From: Sarcocystis neurona
Taxonomy: Eukaryota > Apicomplexa > Conoidasida > Eucoccidiorida > Sarcocystidae
Assembly (NCBI GenBank): GCA_000727475.1
Contig: KL647292.1
Location: forward strand, 75,413-139,412
Direction of reading: 5' to 3'
Length of the DNA stretch: 64,000 nt
In this document: piece by piece, positions 13,677 through 26,481 of the stretch
How the letters are laid out: each line of letters opens with the position of its first letter
Numbering within the stretch: the first letter of the stretch is position 1
Notes under the pieces: model-generated
Told to the model about the DNA's origin: nothing
The model's input: the letters and a program-made list of their open reading frames with translations, nothing else
The model's database searches: none
Translations under genes and position numbers: made by a program

Positions 13677-16600
13677 AATGCGTACACTACGAAGAAGGTG
13701 AAAACGCTTCTTTGCAATTTTGCCGCTGCAAGTGGTAAGGCGAACAGCTGGAAAACGAGGAGTCGACCGTTTCTGCAGTCCTCGACACTTTACTTGTGAC
13801 GCAGAAAACATTGGGGACTGGCTGCGTCTTTCCTGATAAATGTCGTGATATACAGGGAAGTGCTCACACACGTTTGAGAATATATATATAGTACGCGCGC
13901 TGAAATATAACTGGGTACAGTTTACACGTCAAGCAGTTGGAGGCACGCGGCTTTGCGTGCGCCGCTTGCCAAGCTCCCAGCGACTATTGAAGCAGGAGGT
14001 GGCGCACGGGCTCTAATTTTTTGCTCCGGTGCTTCTTTGTCAACGTAAGCTTACGCGTGTAGGTACGCATTTAACTCTGCGTACGACGTGTGTACCTTTG
14101 CGGATGCGTGGAAGGCGGATGGTATGCATTACCGCAATCAAAGGATAATGTTGACTACTTTTGACCGAATCGTTCCATCTGTGCAGGGTCTGGTGAGCCC
14201 TTAGAGGCCGTTGATACGGTGTCCCTATTATCAGTCTACGCTGAAGAGGCTGATAAAAGAAAAGCTGTTTGTAGTACTTACTCTGGGACTTCACCGTTCA
14301 CGAGAGGTCGCACGACAAGGGCTGTGCGTGACTCTTCGTCAGCAGTCTGCTACTGCATCCACATGCAAGTGGATGGCCGCACGACGCAGTACAAGTGACA
14401 CTTATGAGAAGTCGCAGTGATGAACTTCATCGAAGTTCCGTGTGTACCATCCAGTGCAAACAAGAGAAGAAATGTGTTTTCGTCTGGTTATTCAATTACG
14501 TGTGCACAAGGAAACTCAAACGGGAAAGAATGAGGTATATGTCAGTCACAGCTTGAAGGATCCTTACATCACCATCTGTGAACATTCATATATGTACATA
14601 TATGTATATCCAGAACGTTGCAAACTTGTCTGCCTCCCACCATGCGTCGACGTGCAATTGCGAGGCGTGATGTGCCCGAAAATTTCCCGTTAGCACTAGG
14701 TAACATCTGCCGACACCACTACACAGATGGTGACGTCCACTGAACCCGCCGCAGTGTACATATAACCGTGCGTCGAAGTCCACTGCTTCTGTGCACTGGT
14801 ACTCACATGTGGTGCTTCATCTGCCCTCCAGTCTTCTATCCCGCTAATGCTGTAGAACTGACGTTATACTGCTGGAGCCACAATGAAGTCTTCGACGAGG
14901 AACCAGTAAGTTTTCCCGCCGCTGCTGTAGTCGGTGCTGCCTTAGTTTCCGGTACTCTGCCTGCGAATGGTCGGACTGCATGTGCACAATCACCTTTTGA
15001 AGGCACCGTGAATTCCGCCGTTGCCCGTGTCTCGCCCGTGACATTCGTTCTTGCCGCCACCGACGGTATCACCCGTCTGTTCCCCAAGCTGCAGAGCGTC
15101 GTCCCAGACCTGTGTGACCAGCGCTACAACCAACCGGTGGATTTTGAATTTCTCCGCGTACACAAATGCAATGCTCGAGTCGAGTCGTTATGGACACTCC
15201 GACTCCTGACCGGTGTGCATTAGGCAGTATGCTCTGACTGCCTGTTCTGTGCGTTCATTCGCTAATTGTCCTTAACTGGCGCATGCGCGCGGTTCTCCTG
15301 GAACCACCCGTACACGTCCGTGTGTCTCTATGGCGTACCCAGCATTCAGTGACCACTACTGCATTGATAACGTTTCGTTCCACCATCTTGAAAGGCCAAA
15401 GTGTGCATGTGTGCTTTGCTGCCCTCATGAGGATGCTCATTTGCAGCCTTGAAGAGCACCGTCTGTTCTTTTTTGCCGTCCCTCCAGCCGCTGCATCGAT
15501 TCACTTAGTGGCGGGCGCTTAGTCTTCGGTGTAACCGGGAAGGGCTACTACGCATGCAGCTGCTCACACAGCTAGCTATTCATGTTGCAGCTGCAGAAAA
15601 TGTGAATTTTCGTCAGACTCTTAGTACAAGAGCAGCTTCTTTTATCCGGCTTTTTTGATTTGATGTGTCACTGGTGAAGCAACCATGTCCAAAAAAGGAA
15701 GCGATGGGCGCCTGCGTACACGCGTGATGGAGATGCTAAATTCAGTTCTTTCATGCCCGTCGCTCTCCCTGCGTCCGGAACACAGTATTTTCTTGCGGCT
15801 TTGCGCATTGTATCTGTTGACTGTGCCCCAAATTCTTGTCTATTCACCGAATGTCAGACCTCCTGCCCCTTGTGCTGCATCTGTCGGCGAAACGGGTACG
15901 AAGTACTGTACGCTTCGTGCACGAGACACGTAGCACTCTGTAGACACATATTCCAAAATGCAGGAAGCTAGAGCTAGTCCACCAGGATGTGCAAACGCTA
16001 AACACCTGTATGAAAGCGGCTTTTCCTGACGACGGTTTTGACGTGCAGGGTAGTTCTGCACCCGCACTCCTCCCCTTGGAAGGCAACTAGGCATCCGCGT
16101 TTTTTGAATTTCTGGAGCCTACTCTACTGTCTAGTAGCTTTTTATCTCTTCTCTAAACCCAATTTGTCTATCAGTCAGGACGGCACTGGACCACCTACAA
16201 CTGCCGTCCTCCTGTAGCCAACAGAGTCCCGTGTGAGGCCTACTTTTCCAGCGTGTGCTGCTGCCTGTAAATGCTGAAGAGTCCGCGTAACGCTTCCACA
16301 TTCTACGGCACCCTCAGAACTCACGTACCGCCGCCGTATCGCTTCCTGATATCGGTGTTGTTCCCGTCAATGGTGGAGTGGAGATGCGCATCTTTTGCTC
16401 CATGTGTACCCACTAGTCATCTTTTCATTTTTCCACGTGCCGCAATTTGCTTCTAGGAGGAACAGAGGAAAAGACAAGCTCTTACACTCAGTGCGTGCGA
16501 ACTGGTAATTTTCTGGGATAGGAGAGGCGCATCTCGCGTGTTGGCGATTCTCTTAGAGTGCTTTTCCATACAGAGGGGACCGCGCATGTCGATGTTTCTT

Positions 16601-16829
16601 GTGCGTAGGCGCGAGAAAACGAACTCCGGCTGAGCCTAGAGTCTTTCTTTCTCACAGGTCTCCGGATGCAGTCACCCTCCTTTGGTTTTCGACACTTCCT
16701 GCGGCTCTACGCTATAGCCGAGTCTCGTGCCTTTCTGCTTGTATGCTTCTTCGAAAATATACACATTGGTGTGGTCACCTATGTTGCCAGAAGAAGATAA
16801 CACACACGCACGGTGTGTGTGTGTGTGTG

Positions 16830-16884
<55 letters not shown>

Positions 16885-17679
16885 TCTCGTATACACGCAG
16901 ATATACAGGTGCGTCTTTGTATACCAGTCTCTCTCCTCCCACACATAAACAGCTGCACACTCTTGCTCAAAGCATATACCCAAAATTGGTTAGCGCAGCC
17001 CTTGTCCGTGGTAATGTATACATTCATACCTACGTACGCCCGTATGTAGTCTACCCACGTATGTAGCTGTGTGCGTACCGTGTGCCGACGCGTACAGATA
17101 TAATGTCTTTATATGTGTGTCCATACGTATGCGTGAATGTCTTTTGTCGAGCTACGTAGGATAATGAGCTAGCATTTGGTATGCTTGATGATGCACTCTT
17201 TGCATCCCATTGCCCTTGCGTGTCTCTCTTGCCTACGCCTCATGCTGGAAGAGTCAGGCACAAGAGCATTACACTTTCGGAATTGCGGGAAGGTTCGTTC
17301 CTGCTTTCCTGTCGCTAGAATGGGAGATAGTCGCGTAGTCGGTGTGAATCGTCAGCTGCGGGAGGGTCCTCTTTTGGCGCAGTATTGCCACTTCTGATTT
17401 TGTCGTGTTTGCTGTCTGCGTTACCCGCTGGGCAGCCCTGAGCCGCAGCTGGTCGTGTCTGGGGGGCTTCGGCGATACCCGCGGCAGCCGGAGAAAGGCA
17501 GCAGCGACTGCTGCAGTGGGGACACGGTGTTTCGGATGGCAACAGCGGATGCAGTGGAACAGCGGCTTTGTGGTGTTTCTCCCATAACGATTCACAGAAG
17601 CGAAGCTTCCTTTCTCGCCTCTGCTCTTCCCGTCCGTCTCTTTTTATTCTCCCTCCCGCCGAGTCTGTCCGTCCCCCCC
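13677..17679. other. Intergenic region between UBA1 and the GID8-like gene
   Basis: About 4 kb with no gene I can name. It includes a short TA run (13882-13890), a compound GT/CTGT microsatellite (16813-16882) and, just before the next gene, a long pyrimidine-rich stretch (about 17605-17679) that fits a 5' untranslated or promoter region. One plus-strand frame, 14768-15223, has balanced composition and could be a gene fragment, but no domain is recognisable. Confidence 0.6.
16813..16882. repeat. Compound microsatellite (GT)n then (CTGT)n
   Basis: About ten GT units run directly into about thirteen perfect CTGT units. Tetranucleotide runs of this length are prone to length change and could serve as a polymorphic marker. 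It lies in intergenic DNA. Confidence 0.97.
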
Positions 17680-20600
17680 ATGGCCACTGTCGCAACAGCA
17701 CCGCCGGGGGGACGCGAGGCGCTGCACCGCGTAACCGCCGGAGGTGGAGCAGCAGGGGGCAGCAGCAGCCATCGGTCGCATGCAGCGGGGACTTCCTCAG
17801 CAGCAGCAACAACAGCAGGTATCGCTGTACCTGAGGGATTCGTAGCGAGCAGTTTCTTTGCGGAGCAGCCCTTCTTCTCCGAGAGCCCGCCTCCTTCTCC
17901 GGAGCAGGAAACAACAAACGGAACAGCAGCAGCGGCAGCCGTGGACCGCGAGGGACAGCAGCCCCTCCTGCAGCTTTTCAGAGATCTCACTAGGCAAGCA
18001 TTCGATCAATCCCATTTTCCCCTTTTACTTCCTACTAATAGATACACTTTTGAGCAGGACGCGACAAAAGAAAAAGTGCAGCAACACTTGCTCGCTGAAG
18101 AGCAGCAGCAGCAGCACGATGTGGAAACACGAGCAGCACACGCAGAGTAACGCTTCGCATCCTACCACGTGTTTTATTAGTACTGATGGAGAACGAGGAG
18201 GAAATGAAGAGAAAAGGAAAAAAGACCTGATAACCAACTGATACACTAGCGGCTTGCGTCGCAACCACGTGAGAAAAGGCAGCGGAAGCAAACTGGTTTC
18301 CCTGCTGCAGCGTGAAGAGTTGCAGCAGCAGCAGCAACCACACGGGGAGAAAACCGCGTCTGTGAAATGTTACACAATAACGCGCCCTACAAAGCGCATA
18401 TACGTGTATATATATATACATATATACATATATATATATGGATGTATGTCTAGGAGGAGAGAGGAGGGGGGGGACAAAGACTTGGATAATCTTGGACTGG
18501 TAGACACATACTGATATATATACACATATGTATATACACGTATGCAGTGAAGACGTCTGTACAGCAGTGAATTCATCTGTAGGCGATTTCCGTTGACTTG
18601 AAGCTGCGTCAACTGCTGACACTGTTAGCAGTCTTTGCCGCGTTTGCTTTTGTTGATGCTAGGTGGCTGTCCTTTGTCGCTGCTGCGACAGCCATGTGCC
18701 TTATGGAACGCGATGCGCCCGAGTGTGGTCGTCTGTCGTCGCGCTGCCGCTGCCTTTGCAGGGGTGAATCGCGTGTTTTGTCAGGTGGGCAGCTGCTTCT
18801 GCTGCTGTTCGTGTCGGGTTGATAATCTCGCTGCTGTGGACGCCTCCTCGTCTTGTCGATTCCGCTATTCCTTCCCACCGCCCTGCTGCCACAGTTGCTC
18901 TATCTCTTTGAATTCGCTGCAGGAGAGACTGGCTGGAGCGGATGAGTGAAGTAGATATCTACGAGCGCGACCTGCACCGCCTGATTCTGAACTTCTTCAC
19001 CGTCCACGGCTATGAAGAAGCAGCCGAAGCTTTCTCTAAAGAGGCGGGCATGGAACGTCAGTCGCGTCAGGCCACAGAACACACAGCAGCGAAAGCAGCA
19101 AAACTAGGCCAGAGCGGCAACATCAGCGGCCGGGGCGAAGGCGGCAGTGACAACAACAGAGCAAAGCCGCACTTACGGCACAAAGGGAGAAGGGCAGCGA
19201 GAGCTGCTGCAGCACGCGACAGCAACAGCAGGAAGCGACAGAAGTAGCGGCAGCAACCGAGAACAGCCGCAGCAAGAGACAGCAGTAGTACCATGCGACA
19301 GCAGTGGTACCATGCGACAGCAGTAGCTCCGAGCGACGGCAATAACCGCAGGTTACAGCACTAGAAGCAAGCGACAGCAGTAGGAGCAAGAGACAGCAGT
19401 AGAAGCAGGCGACAGCAGTAGAAGCAAGCGACGCCAGTAGCATCAAGAGGGAGCAGCGGCAGCGGCAGCAGTGGCTGTTGATGTAACGTCTTGGTCAAAA
19501 CGGGCCCTAGTGAAGCATAAAGCAGCAGAAACAGACGTGTGTAATGGGGCAAGACCCGCTGCCTAGCGTACATGGTGGAGTAGGTTTTTCCCAGCATACA
19601 CGGATGCAGCTTAGAGAGACAATCACAACTGCAGAGCAGCCAGCGAGGCAGACGGGCGCTGCTACGGGAGGTGATGAAAGCACCAGCAGAAGCTTTGAGA
19701 GGGGCGGAGCGGCACTCGTGGCAGAGTCCATCCGAGTCACCGCAGCGGGACCGAAAGTGGTAGTGATGCTGCGACTGTATTTTGAAGGAAGAATGTTGGC
19801 AGGGCACGGCAGAACCGCCAGCAGTACGCCATCACATGGCTGTACGTGCCCAACATGTCCCGGAGGATATATTGACAGGCGCGCATAAGTCTTCGCGTAC
19901 ACGTGTCTGCTGCTTCGCTCGCTGGGCCCACAAATGTCTCGTCGCATGCCTGTCTCCAAGTCTCTTCGCCTGCTAGTCGTAGCGGCTTGCACATGTGGAG
20001 CCCACCGTGATACGTAAAAACACCTGTAGCTACATAAAGGATAGACGCAGTTAGATATCCCCGCGCATATGTATGGACACGTCCGTCTGCATTTCTGCAC
20101 ACGTAGGTACGGCCACGCACATATACGTCGTAGTGCATGCCTGGGAATTTCGTAAGAAGACGGATCCTAGGACTTACCCAGATTTCTTTTCCTGCATGCG
20201 GCCAGTTGCATGCTGGTGTACAGGACTGCATGCGTGCACTGTGGAAGGGATATATATACACAAATGTGAAGATACACAAATGTAAAATTAGGTGAACCTC
20301 TATAGATATATATATATATGTATACATGTAAGCAGATTGGGCTACAAGTATGAATATATGTACGTCTGCGAACAGGAAGTATTGGAACTATCTATATTTA
20401 CGGATGGAAAGAGATGTACGGATGGATGTGAAAACGCGTAGGTCTATCTCTGCATGCGAAACCTTCCAAATTTGTATATATGCATGTCAGTATGTGCGTA
20501 TACGAGTATGAGTGTATGAGGAAGGTGACGTGGCCGATGACGTTTTTACTGCGTAGATGTTTGTATTGAGCAGGCCCCGGGCGAAGGGCCGTAAGTGCAA

Positions 20601-23600
20601 GGCCGCGGCGGTCTAATGTGTAGATCACACGTGCGCGCAGGCGGGGGCAAGAACAGATGACCAGCTGCTGCGCCCGAAGAAACAGGCTATGCTTGTCTGC
20701 TGCTGCTGCTGCAGCGTCGGAGTTGCTGCGTGTGTGGGGGTGCTGCTGTTGCTGCCGCAGCGGAGATGCCGGTGGAGTCAATTGCTCGGCGGTCGCACAT
20801 TAAAGAAGCTGTTCTGCACGGGAGAATGGAAGAGGCGATCCATCTTATCAATTTGGTTGACACCAAGGTACGTTCTCTTTCGGAGTATGACTCACGTGCA
20901 GAAGTAAAACAGACCGCAGATGTATTTTGGAAACACTACCTATCTGTCTGTGTCCACTTATCTATATATACTTGTCTGCCTACGTCTACGTATCTGTCTA
21001 TATCTGCGTCTATCTATATCTGTGTATCTAGCTTTACCTATGTTATCTATACCTGTCTATCTGTATCCATGTGTATCTGTCTGTCTATCTATATCTGCCT
21101 ATTATCTAAATCTCTGTATAGCCGTCTGTCTATCTATTTCCGTCTGTCCACCTATGTCTATGTTTCTCTACACCACCGTATGTCTATGTGCCTTTCTATA
21201 CCAGTGTATGCGTATATACCTGCGGCTCCCTATATGTATATTTCCCTATGTATATATCACCCCATATGTGTATCTGTCCGTATCTATATCCACCTACTTC
21301 TATCTGTTTGCATCTTTGTTCACCTGTACCTAGCGTTTTATTTGCATCTATCTATATTATCCCTGCAGTCGTATTTCGTCGCACTGTCCCCTGATGCTGC
21401 CACGTCTGGAGACAGTGCTTATTGGCGTGGCTGTATTGGGCTTAGTAGTGTATTACGTTCTAGCAATATATTAGGGATGCGTCTCTTTGTTTGTTCTACA
21501 CACGCACTGGCTAGAGATGAAATCACGTCTCCGTGTGTATACGCAAGGATACGCGCTTTGTTTTCCTCATTTCGTGGAGATGTGCCCCCGTGTGCGTCCA
21601 GGCACAGACAAATACGTACCCGTCGTGATAGTGGATAGAAGAAAACGCAGAAGATGAACGAGAACAGTGCCTGCGACTGTATGAAAGAATGCAAACATAT
21701 ACGTGTGTCTTTCTGTATGACGTGCTGCAAAGGAAATCTCGTTCTTTGGCTTTGCTTATAGTTAGGTATGCCGGGAAAAAGAAGGCACACAGTGAGCAGT
21801 AGCAGCACTCCTAGAGGATGAGCAGCAGAAGGAGGATATGTGCCTGTGCCTAGCTAAATGTATCTTTACCGATGTGTGTCTGGCCCAGGAGAACCTGGGG
21901 GTTACGTTACCTACCCGAAAGGAAGCGAGAAGCACCTGCTGCTCGGTATTCCTCTCGGTTCACTGCTGCAACTGCTGCTGCTGACGTAAACCTCGCTGCA
22001 AAGGAAAATGTTGACACGTGCCCAACAGCGTCACAGTGTAAATGTTTATAGGCGGTGAGTTAGTGGTGCGTCTCTTAACATATATATGTAGACAGGATCT
22101 CTGCATTTTCTCATATGTCGACTGTTACGCGCGTTATAGTTGTATGTACATGTTTGTGTTTGGAGTGGTAAATGTATGTGGATGTGGAGCTGCCACCGTG
22201 CTCAAGTATGCATCTTCCCAGCCTTTAGTTAGTGGCCATTCTGGGGCATGCGAGCTCGTACGAAGTTGTGGCAATTCGTGTGTTCTACTGTGAACAGATC
22301 TTGCCGTCCAATCCTGAAATTGATTTCCTTTTGAAACAGCAGCAGCTGCTGCATCTCATTGAAGAGGTAAGCTGCTATGCAGTCCCCACGGCTCCTGCAG
22401 TGCCTGCAACTGCGAAGACAGCCAGAATTGCAAGCGGAGCAGCAGCAGCAACAGGGCAGTCCCCAGGAGTTTCTGCTGCTGCTGCGGGTGATCCCCCACA
22501 TACACAGGTAGATATGCGTATGGAAATGCGCCTCTGAAGATGCGATATATGACCTTTCGCTGTTACTGTTTCTCTTGTGTGTGTGCAGGGCGACACGTGT
22601 GCCGCCATCGACTTCGCACAGCAGCAGCTCGCTCCCTGCGTGAAGCAACACGTAGGTCAGAGGCTGCTGCTCGAGCCGTGAAGCTGCGATAAGTCGTGCT
22701 GCTGCGACTAAATCTGGTGCTCTTGCTGCTGCTGAAGCTGGTGCTGCTGCTGCTGAAATGGGTCGGTTCTGCTGCTGCGTTTTCGAAAGCTACAGGATGC
22801 GGCCTGCTGCCGCCGCGGGGACCGTCGGGCGACTGTTGCCGTAGCTTTGGCTGCGGCTGCTGTACTTGGCGCAGAACTTTGCGCTCCGACAAAGACTCCT
22901 GGTGCCACTGCTGCTGCGAGATGTGCATATATGACGTAGTCTCGGCAGGGACGCCAACGTAACCTGTCTATACGTAATCCCCTGTAGGCACGTATGGCGT
23001 CCTGTTGCTCCTGCTACCGCTGTGTGCCGAAGCCGCGTCTGTGATGCCCCTGGTCCTCCTTCAACTGCCTGCGTTGCTATTGTTGCCGCTGCTGCCCCTG
23101 TTATTGTTGGTTTTCTCTTTCCGCGTCAGCCTGATCTGCTACCGAAGCTCGAAGAGGCGATGGCGCTGCTTGCGTTCAACGACTTGAAGGTAACCCAGCA
23201 GGACCTCCGCAGCTGCAGCACCTGACATCCAAGCAGCAGCAAGACAACAGCAGCGACAGGCGCTCGCACAACAGGAACAGGAGACGCTACAACACAATCG
23301 CAGCCACCCAGACGTTACAACCGTAGGCGGGGCAGCGGCAGGTAGTGCTGTACGGTCTGCATTAGCAGGAGACATAATGACAGCGGTCGCAACCGCAGCA
23401 GGTGTATAAACCTCCTTGAACCAGTCAACGCTCCGGCAACAGCGGCAAGACGAAAAGCGGAGACACTTTCGGTAGCAACACGTGGCGTGCAGCCGTTCCA
23501 GCGGTGGCAACAGGAACTGAGAAGTTGCAAGGGGAGAAGGAGTAGCAGCGGCAGCGCTGTCCAGCAGATGCAGACGTCTATCACTGTCAACACTTTTTCT

Positions 23601-26481
23601 GCGTTTGTTGCTACCTCTTCGTGTGCGTTATGCCTTTGTTGTCGCTGACCTCAGTGTGCAGAAGCGCAGCATTTGTTGGGCGGCATGGATCAGCGAGAGC
23701 AGACGGCACGTCGCATCGACGAGGCTATTTTGGACTTTTTCAACGTAGAGCAGGGTAAAGAGGAGGCACTGCATAATTCGAGCTGTACCTGTGTGCAGCT
23801 GTTTGTGCAAGACGTTTTCTTCGTGCACGCGTGTACCACACGGACCAACTCGTTTTGTTGCAAGAGAGACGTCTCCAGGAGTCGCAACTGGCGCGAAAAT
23901 CTTTCAAAGACGTTGCAGCATTCCGTGGAGGCTTCGCGAGCCCCTACTCATGTGCGTGTGTGTACCTGCATTTCTGTGTGCGTCTACGCGTGCAGATGTA
24001 GAGAACCCGTTCAACTTGTATATATATACAGACACTGCTGTACACCGCGCGTGGCTGTTGTAGCACCGTGTCTACCCAAGCCCTTCCGAATAATACTGTC
24101 AGACAACACCAGGGCTACATTGTTTCCACGTCGTGGGCTATATATATATATATATATATGTATATGTAGACGCGTACGTGTCTACCGGGGAATTGAGAAA
24201 TTTTATGTGCATGTAGGGTATGCGTGCGTGGGTTGACAGTCCACCACCCGGACAAGTATATGGGTGGCATCTTGGTTCGTTCACAGTGACGGTGTCTTCA
24301 TCCGTCACACCCTTCCCTGCACGTGCGCAGTGGGGCCAGCATCTGCCTGCCCGTCCACAGTCAGACGCACCTCGCTTGCTCGACTATGGAGAGACACATT
24401 TGCACGCGCACAGACAGCTGTAGACATATACACAAATGTAGATAACAGATGGGTGTGTGCAGAGCTACGCGTAAAGATATACAGAGCGAGAAGACGGACA
24501 CGTCACCGAAAGGTTTGATTGTACAGACGTATTCAGCTAATGCGAGAAGAGGCACGTGTGCGTCCTGGGGAAACCATTCCGCGTGCCTCCGTGTTCACAG
24601 AGGACACAGTCTTGGCATTTTGACAATTGGCAGCGCGGGTCGGCACGCCTCTGCAAAAGCCGGTTTGTACGTAGCTCAGCTTAGAGAGTGTCCCCTTGCC
24701 ACTCTGAATGCGTCTATGCTCGCACGTGTGCATATTTGCTACTATGGAGGAGTGAATACCTCCGCGTGCAACGGACGTATATATATTTCTGTCTGCACAC
24801 ACTTCGCACCTAAATATATGCATGTGTGGCATTTTTGTGTAGCGTCGTCACGCACACCTCGTGTGCGTACGCGGTCGGGGGGGTTGCTGACATGTGGGTG
24901 TGTATTGTCAACTACTGCATTGCTACACCTGTACGAATGTCCACTTGTGTACGTGCGTGTGTGTGTGTGTGTGTTGTTTTTTTCGTGAGTGCTCCTTTCT
25001 TGTGTGGGATAGATAGGTGGACGTTCATCTGAGTACGCATTTGTGCACGTGTACGACTGGAGATTTACGAACGTGTATGTGCGTGTCGATCTCTCATGCT
25101 AGAGGTACGTGCGGATACGGTTAGACTCGTTCACTTACCGCAGTGAGGATCCTCCTTTTGTACCTGTTTTTTTTTACGCGGACTTAATAAAGAGTTCACG
25201 TAATACGCGGAAGCGGTACACCCTGACTTTGCGCTGTTTTGCCCTGCACGCAGAATCTGCGCTGGAGACTCTCACGAAAAACGTCGTCTGGACGCAGAAA
25301 CAAATCCAGAAACGCGTAGGTTGAGTCGCTGCCTATCTGCCGGCATGTGTCTATATATAGTTGTGTATAGGCATATGTGGACATACGCATTTGGTGTATG
25401 TGCGAATGTATGTGAGTAAACGTTTCTACGTAGAAACCCTTTAACACGCAGAGGCAGGATTCTCTACTTTTTACGCTCTGGTATGCCTATAAGTGCGCTC
25501 ACGCTTTCGTGTATATATTTATATATATACATGTGCACGTACACACGCACACGTGTATGGATACGTATATCTCCGCATTGTGATTGTGTCAGGGTATGTA
25601 CCTGTGGCTGCACGTGTGTGTAGTAGAGTTACTCTGTACGTCTCTTTCCTTCTCCTGCGTGTGACTGTTACGGCTAAGTGCGTGTATGCATCTGTACGGA
25701 CGTAGACAGACACACTCGTACAGCTGGATACGCGTGCGGTGTCTGCGCGTTGTCGTTAACTGTCTGCCGGTGCACAGACGTATGCAAATAACACATAAGA
25801 GGCATACGTGTTCACGTGTAGGTACGTATGTGTGTGAGTATGTGTATATGATTGTCGAGGTATATCTGGCTCTATTTCGAGGTTCTGTATTTGTCTTGCT
25901 CTCATCTGCTACATCGGTAGCATCCAGGTGCGTGTCCAGTAATTTCTGATGTAGCGACGGGGATGATGACCTCACCTACCGCAGCCGAAAAGCCGAGCAG
26001 CTGCAGTAGCAGCACCACTGTGGCAGCTACAGCGCAACAACAGCAGGATGCGGGCAGCCGTGTAGAACGCCGAGCGTCGAGAAGAAGCAGCAGCAGACGC
26101 CCTCCGCATGTGGAAGAAGCAGAGGGCGATTCCAACGGTAGCGAAGAAGAGGGTGCGCACGCAGCGGCAGGAGGCAGCAGCAGCTCAGCAGCAGGGGGTG
26201 GGGGAACCTCTGCTGCTGGTGGTGGAGCATCGGGAGGAACAACAGGAGGAGGAGGTAGCGGAGCAACAGCAGCAGGGACGGCGTCAGCGCCAGGCAGAGG
26301 TGGCACAGCCGCAACAGCAGGAAATCCACCTACGCATTCAGGAAGTGGGGCTGGCGGAGCAAGATCAGGCAATAGACCGGCCATCCGCAGTGGGCCTCCC
26401 TCAGTGCTCTCTTCAAGAAGAACGTATCACAGTGAAAGAGGAAGACGGGACGTAGACCGTAGGCGCAGGGATGCAAGCTGA
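17680..26481 (+). CDS. GID8: LisH-CTLH-CRA protein, GID8/TWA1-like subunit of the GID/CTLH ubiquitin ligase
   Basis: Nine exons: 17680-18146, 18923-19056, 20761-20867, 22298-22366, 22589-22651, 23130-23189, 23655-23754, 25254-25315, 25921-26481. They sum to 1623 nt, exactly 540 codons plus stop. GID8 is the small scaffold that links RanBPM-type subunits in the multi-subunit E3. LisH sits at about residues 173-200 (LHRLILNFFTVHGYEEAAEA). CTLH follows across exons 3-5 (HIKEAVLHGRMEEAIHLINL, then FLLKQQQLLHLIEE and GDTCAAIDFAQQQLAP), and CRA in exons 6-9 (LEEAMALLAFNDL, RIDEAILDFFNVEQ, LTKNVVWTQKQIQKR). The spacing follows human GID8 almost without gaps. Unusual are a 155-residue Ala/Ser/Gln-rich N-terminal extension and a Gly/Ser/Ala/Arg-rich tail of about 175 residues. 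ATG 17680 (CCCATGGCC) was chosen because it follows a pyrimidine-rich leader. Exon 1 is the least certain. The acceptor at 25920 could instead be 25927 or 25939 with a different donor. Confidence 0.9.
18147..18922 (+). other. Intron 1 of the GID8-like gene (776 bp)
   Basis: The donor GCAGA|GTAACG overlaps the TAA that would otherwise end the exon-1 frame. The acceptor is TTCGCTGCAG|G. Phase 2 on both sides gives HAERDWLERMSEV, comparable to the segment before LisH in GID8 proteins. The intron holds alternating TATATA/CATATA DNA around 18400-18540. Because exon 1 is low complexity, homology supports the acceptor more strongly than the donor. Confidence 0.65.
19057..20760 (+). other. Intron 2 of the GID8-like gene (1704 bp)
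   Basis: Donor GGAAC|GTCAGT and acceptor CTGCCGCAG|CG, phase 1. Joining gives AGMEPEMPVESIARRSHIKE, which aligns with the GIEPSVDLETLDER segment of GID8 without a gap. The 5' part carries GCA-rich sequence and the 19-bp repeat described separately. Confidence 0.9.
19278..19440. repeat. 19-bp tandem repeat within GID8 intron 2
   Basis: The element GACAGCAGTAG recurs at 19278, 19297, 19316, then (after two degraded units) 19373, 19392, 19411 and 19430, all on a 19-bp grid. A period that is not a multiple of three fits non-coding DNA and sets it apart from the CAG triplet runs in the exons. Confidence 0.9.
20868..22297 (+). other. Intron 3 of the GID8-like gene (1430 bp)
   Basis: Donor ACCAAG|GTACGT and acceptor TGTGAACAG|ATC, phase 0. 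The splice joins INLVDTK to ILPSNPEIDFLLKQQQLL, continuing the CTLH helix pair. The first third is the TATC/TGTC tract listed separately. Confidence 0.88.
20938..21350. repeat. Degenerate TATCTGTC / TCTA tetranucleotide tract
   Basis: Roughly 400 bp dominated by imperfect CTAT, CTGT and TATC units, all on the plus strand. It keeps an open frame from 20730 to 21638 only because the unit contains no stop in that frame. It lies wholly in an intron of the GID8-like gene. Confidence 0.9.
24138..24166. repeat. TA dinucleotide run
   Basis: An almost perfect (TA)n run interrupted near its 3' end by TG. It lies in the 1499-bp intron 7 (23755-25253) of the GID8-like gene. That intron is otherwise alternating pyrimidine-purine DNA with no gene-like frame. 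Confidence 0.95.

Noticed and set aside
16813..16882. CRISPR array or telomeric repeat
   Set aside because: The unit is a simple GT/CTGT microsatellite with no spacers, and it is not the TTTAGGG heptamer.
20730..21638. 302-codon plus-strand frame rich in Ser, Tyr, Ile and Cys
   Set aside because: Only 20761-20867 is exon; the rest is a TATC/TGTC repeat in an intron.
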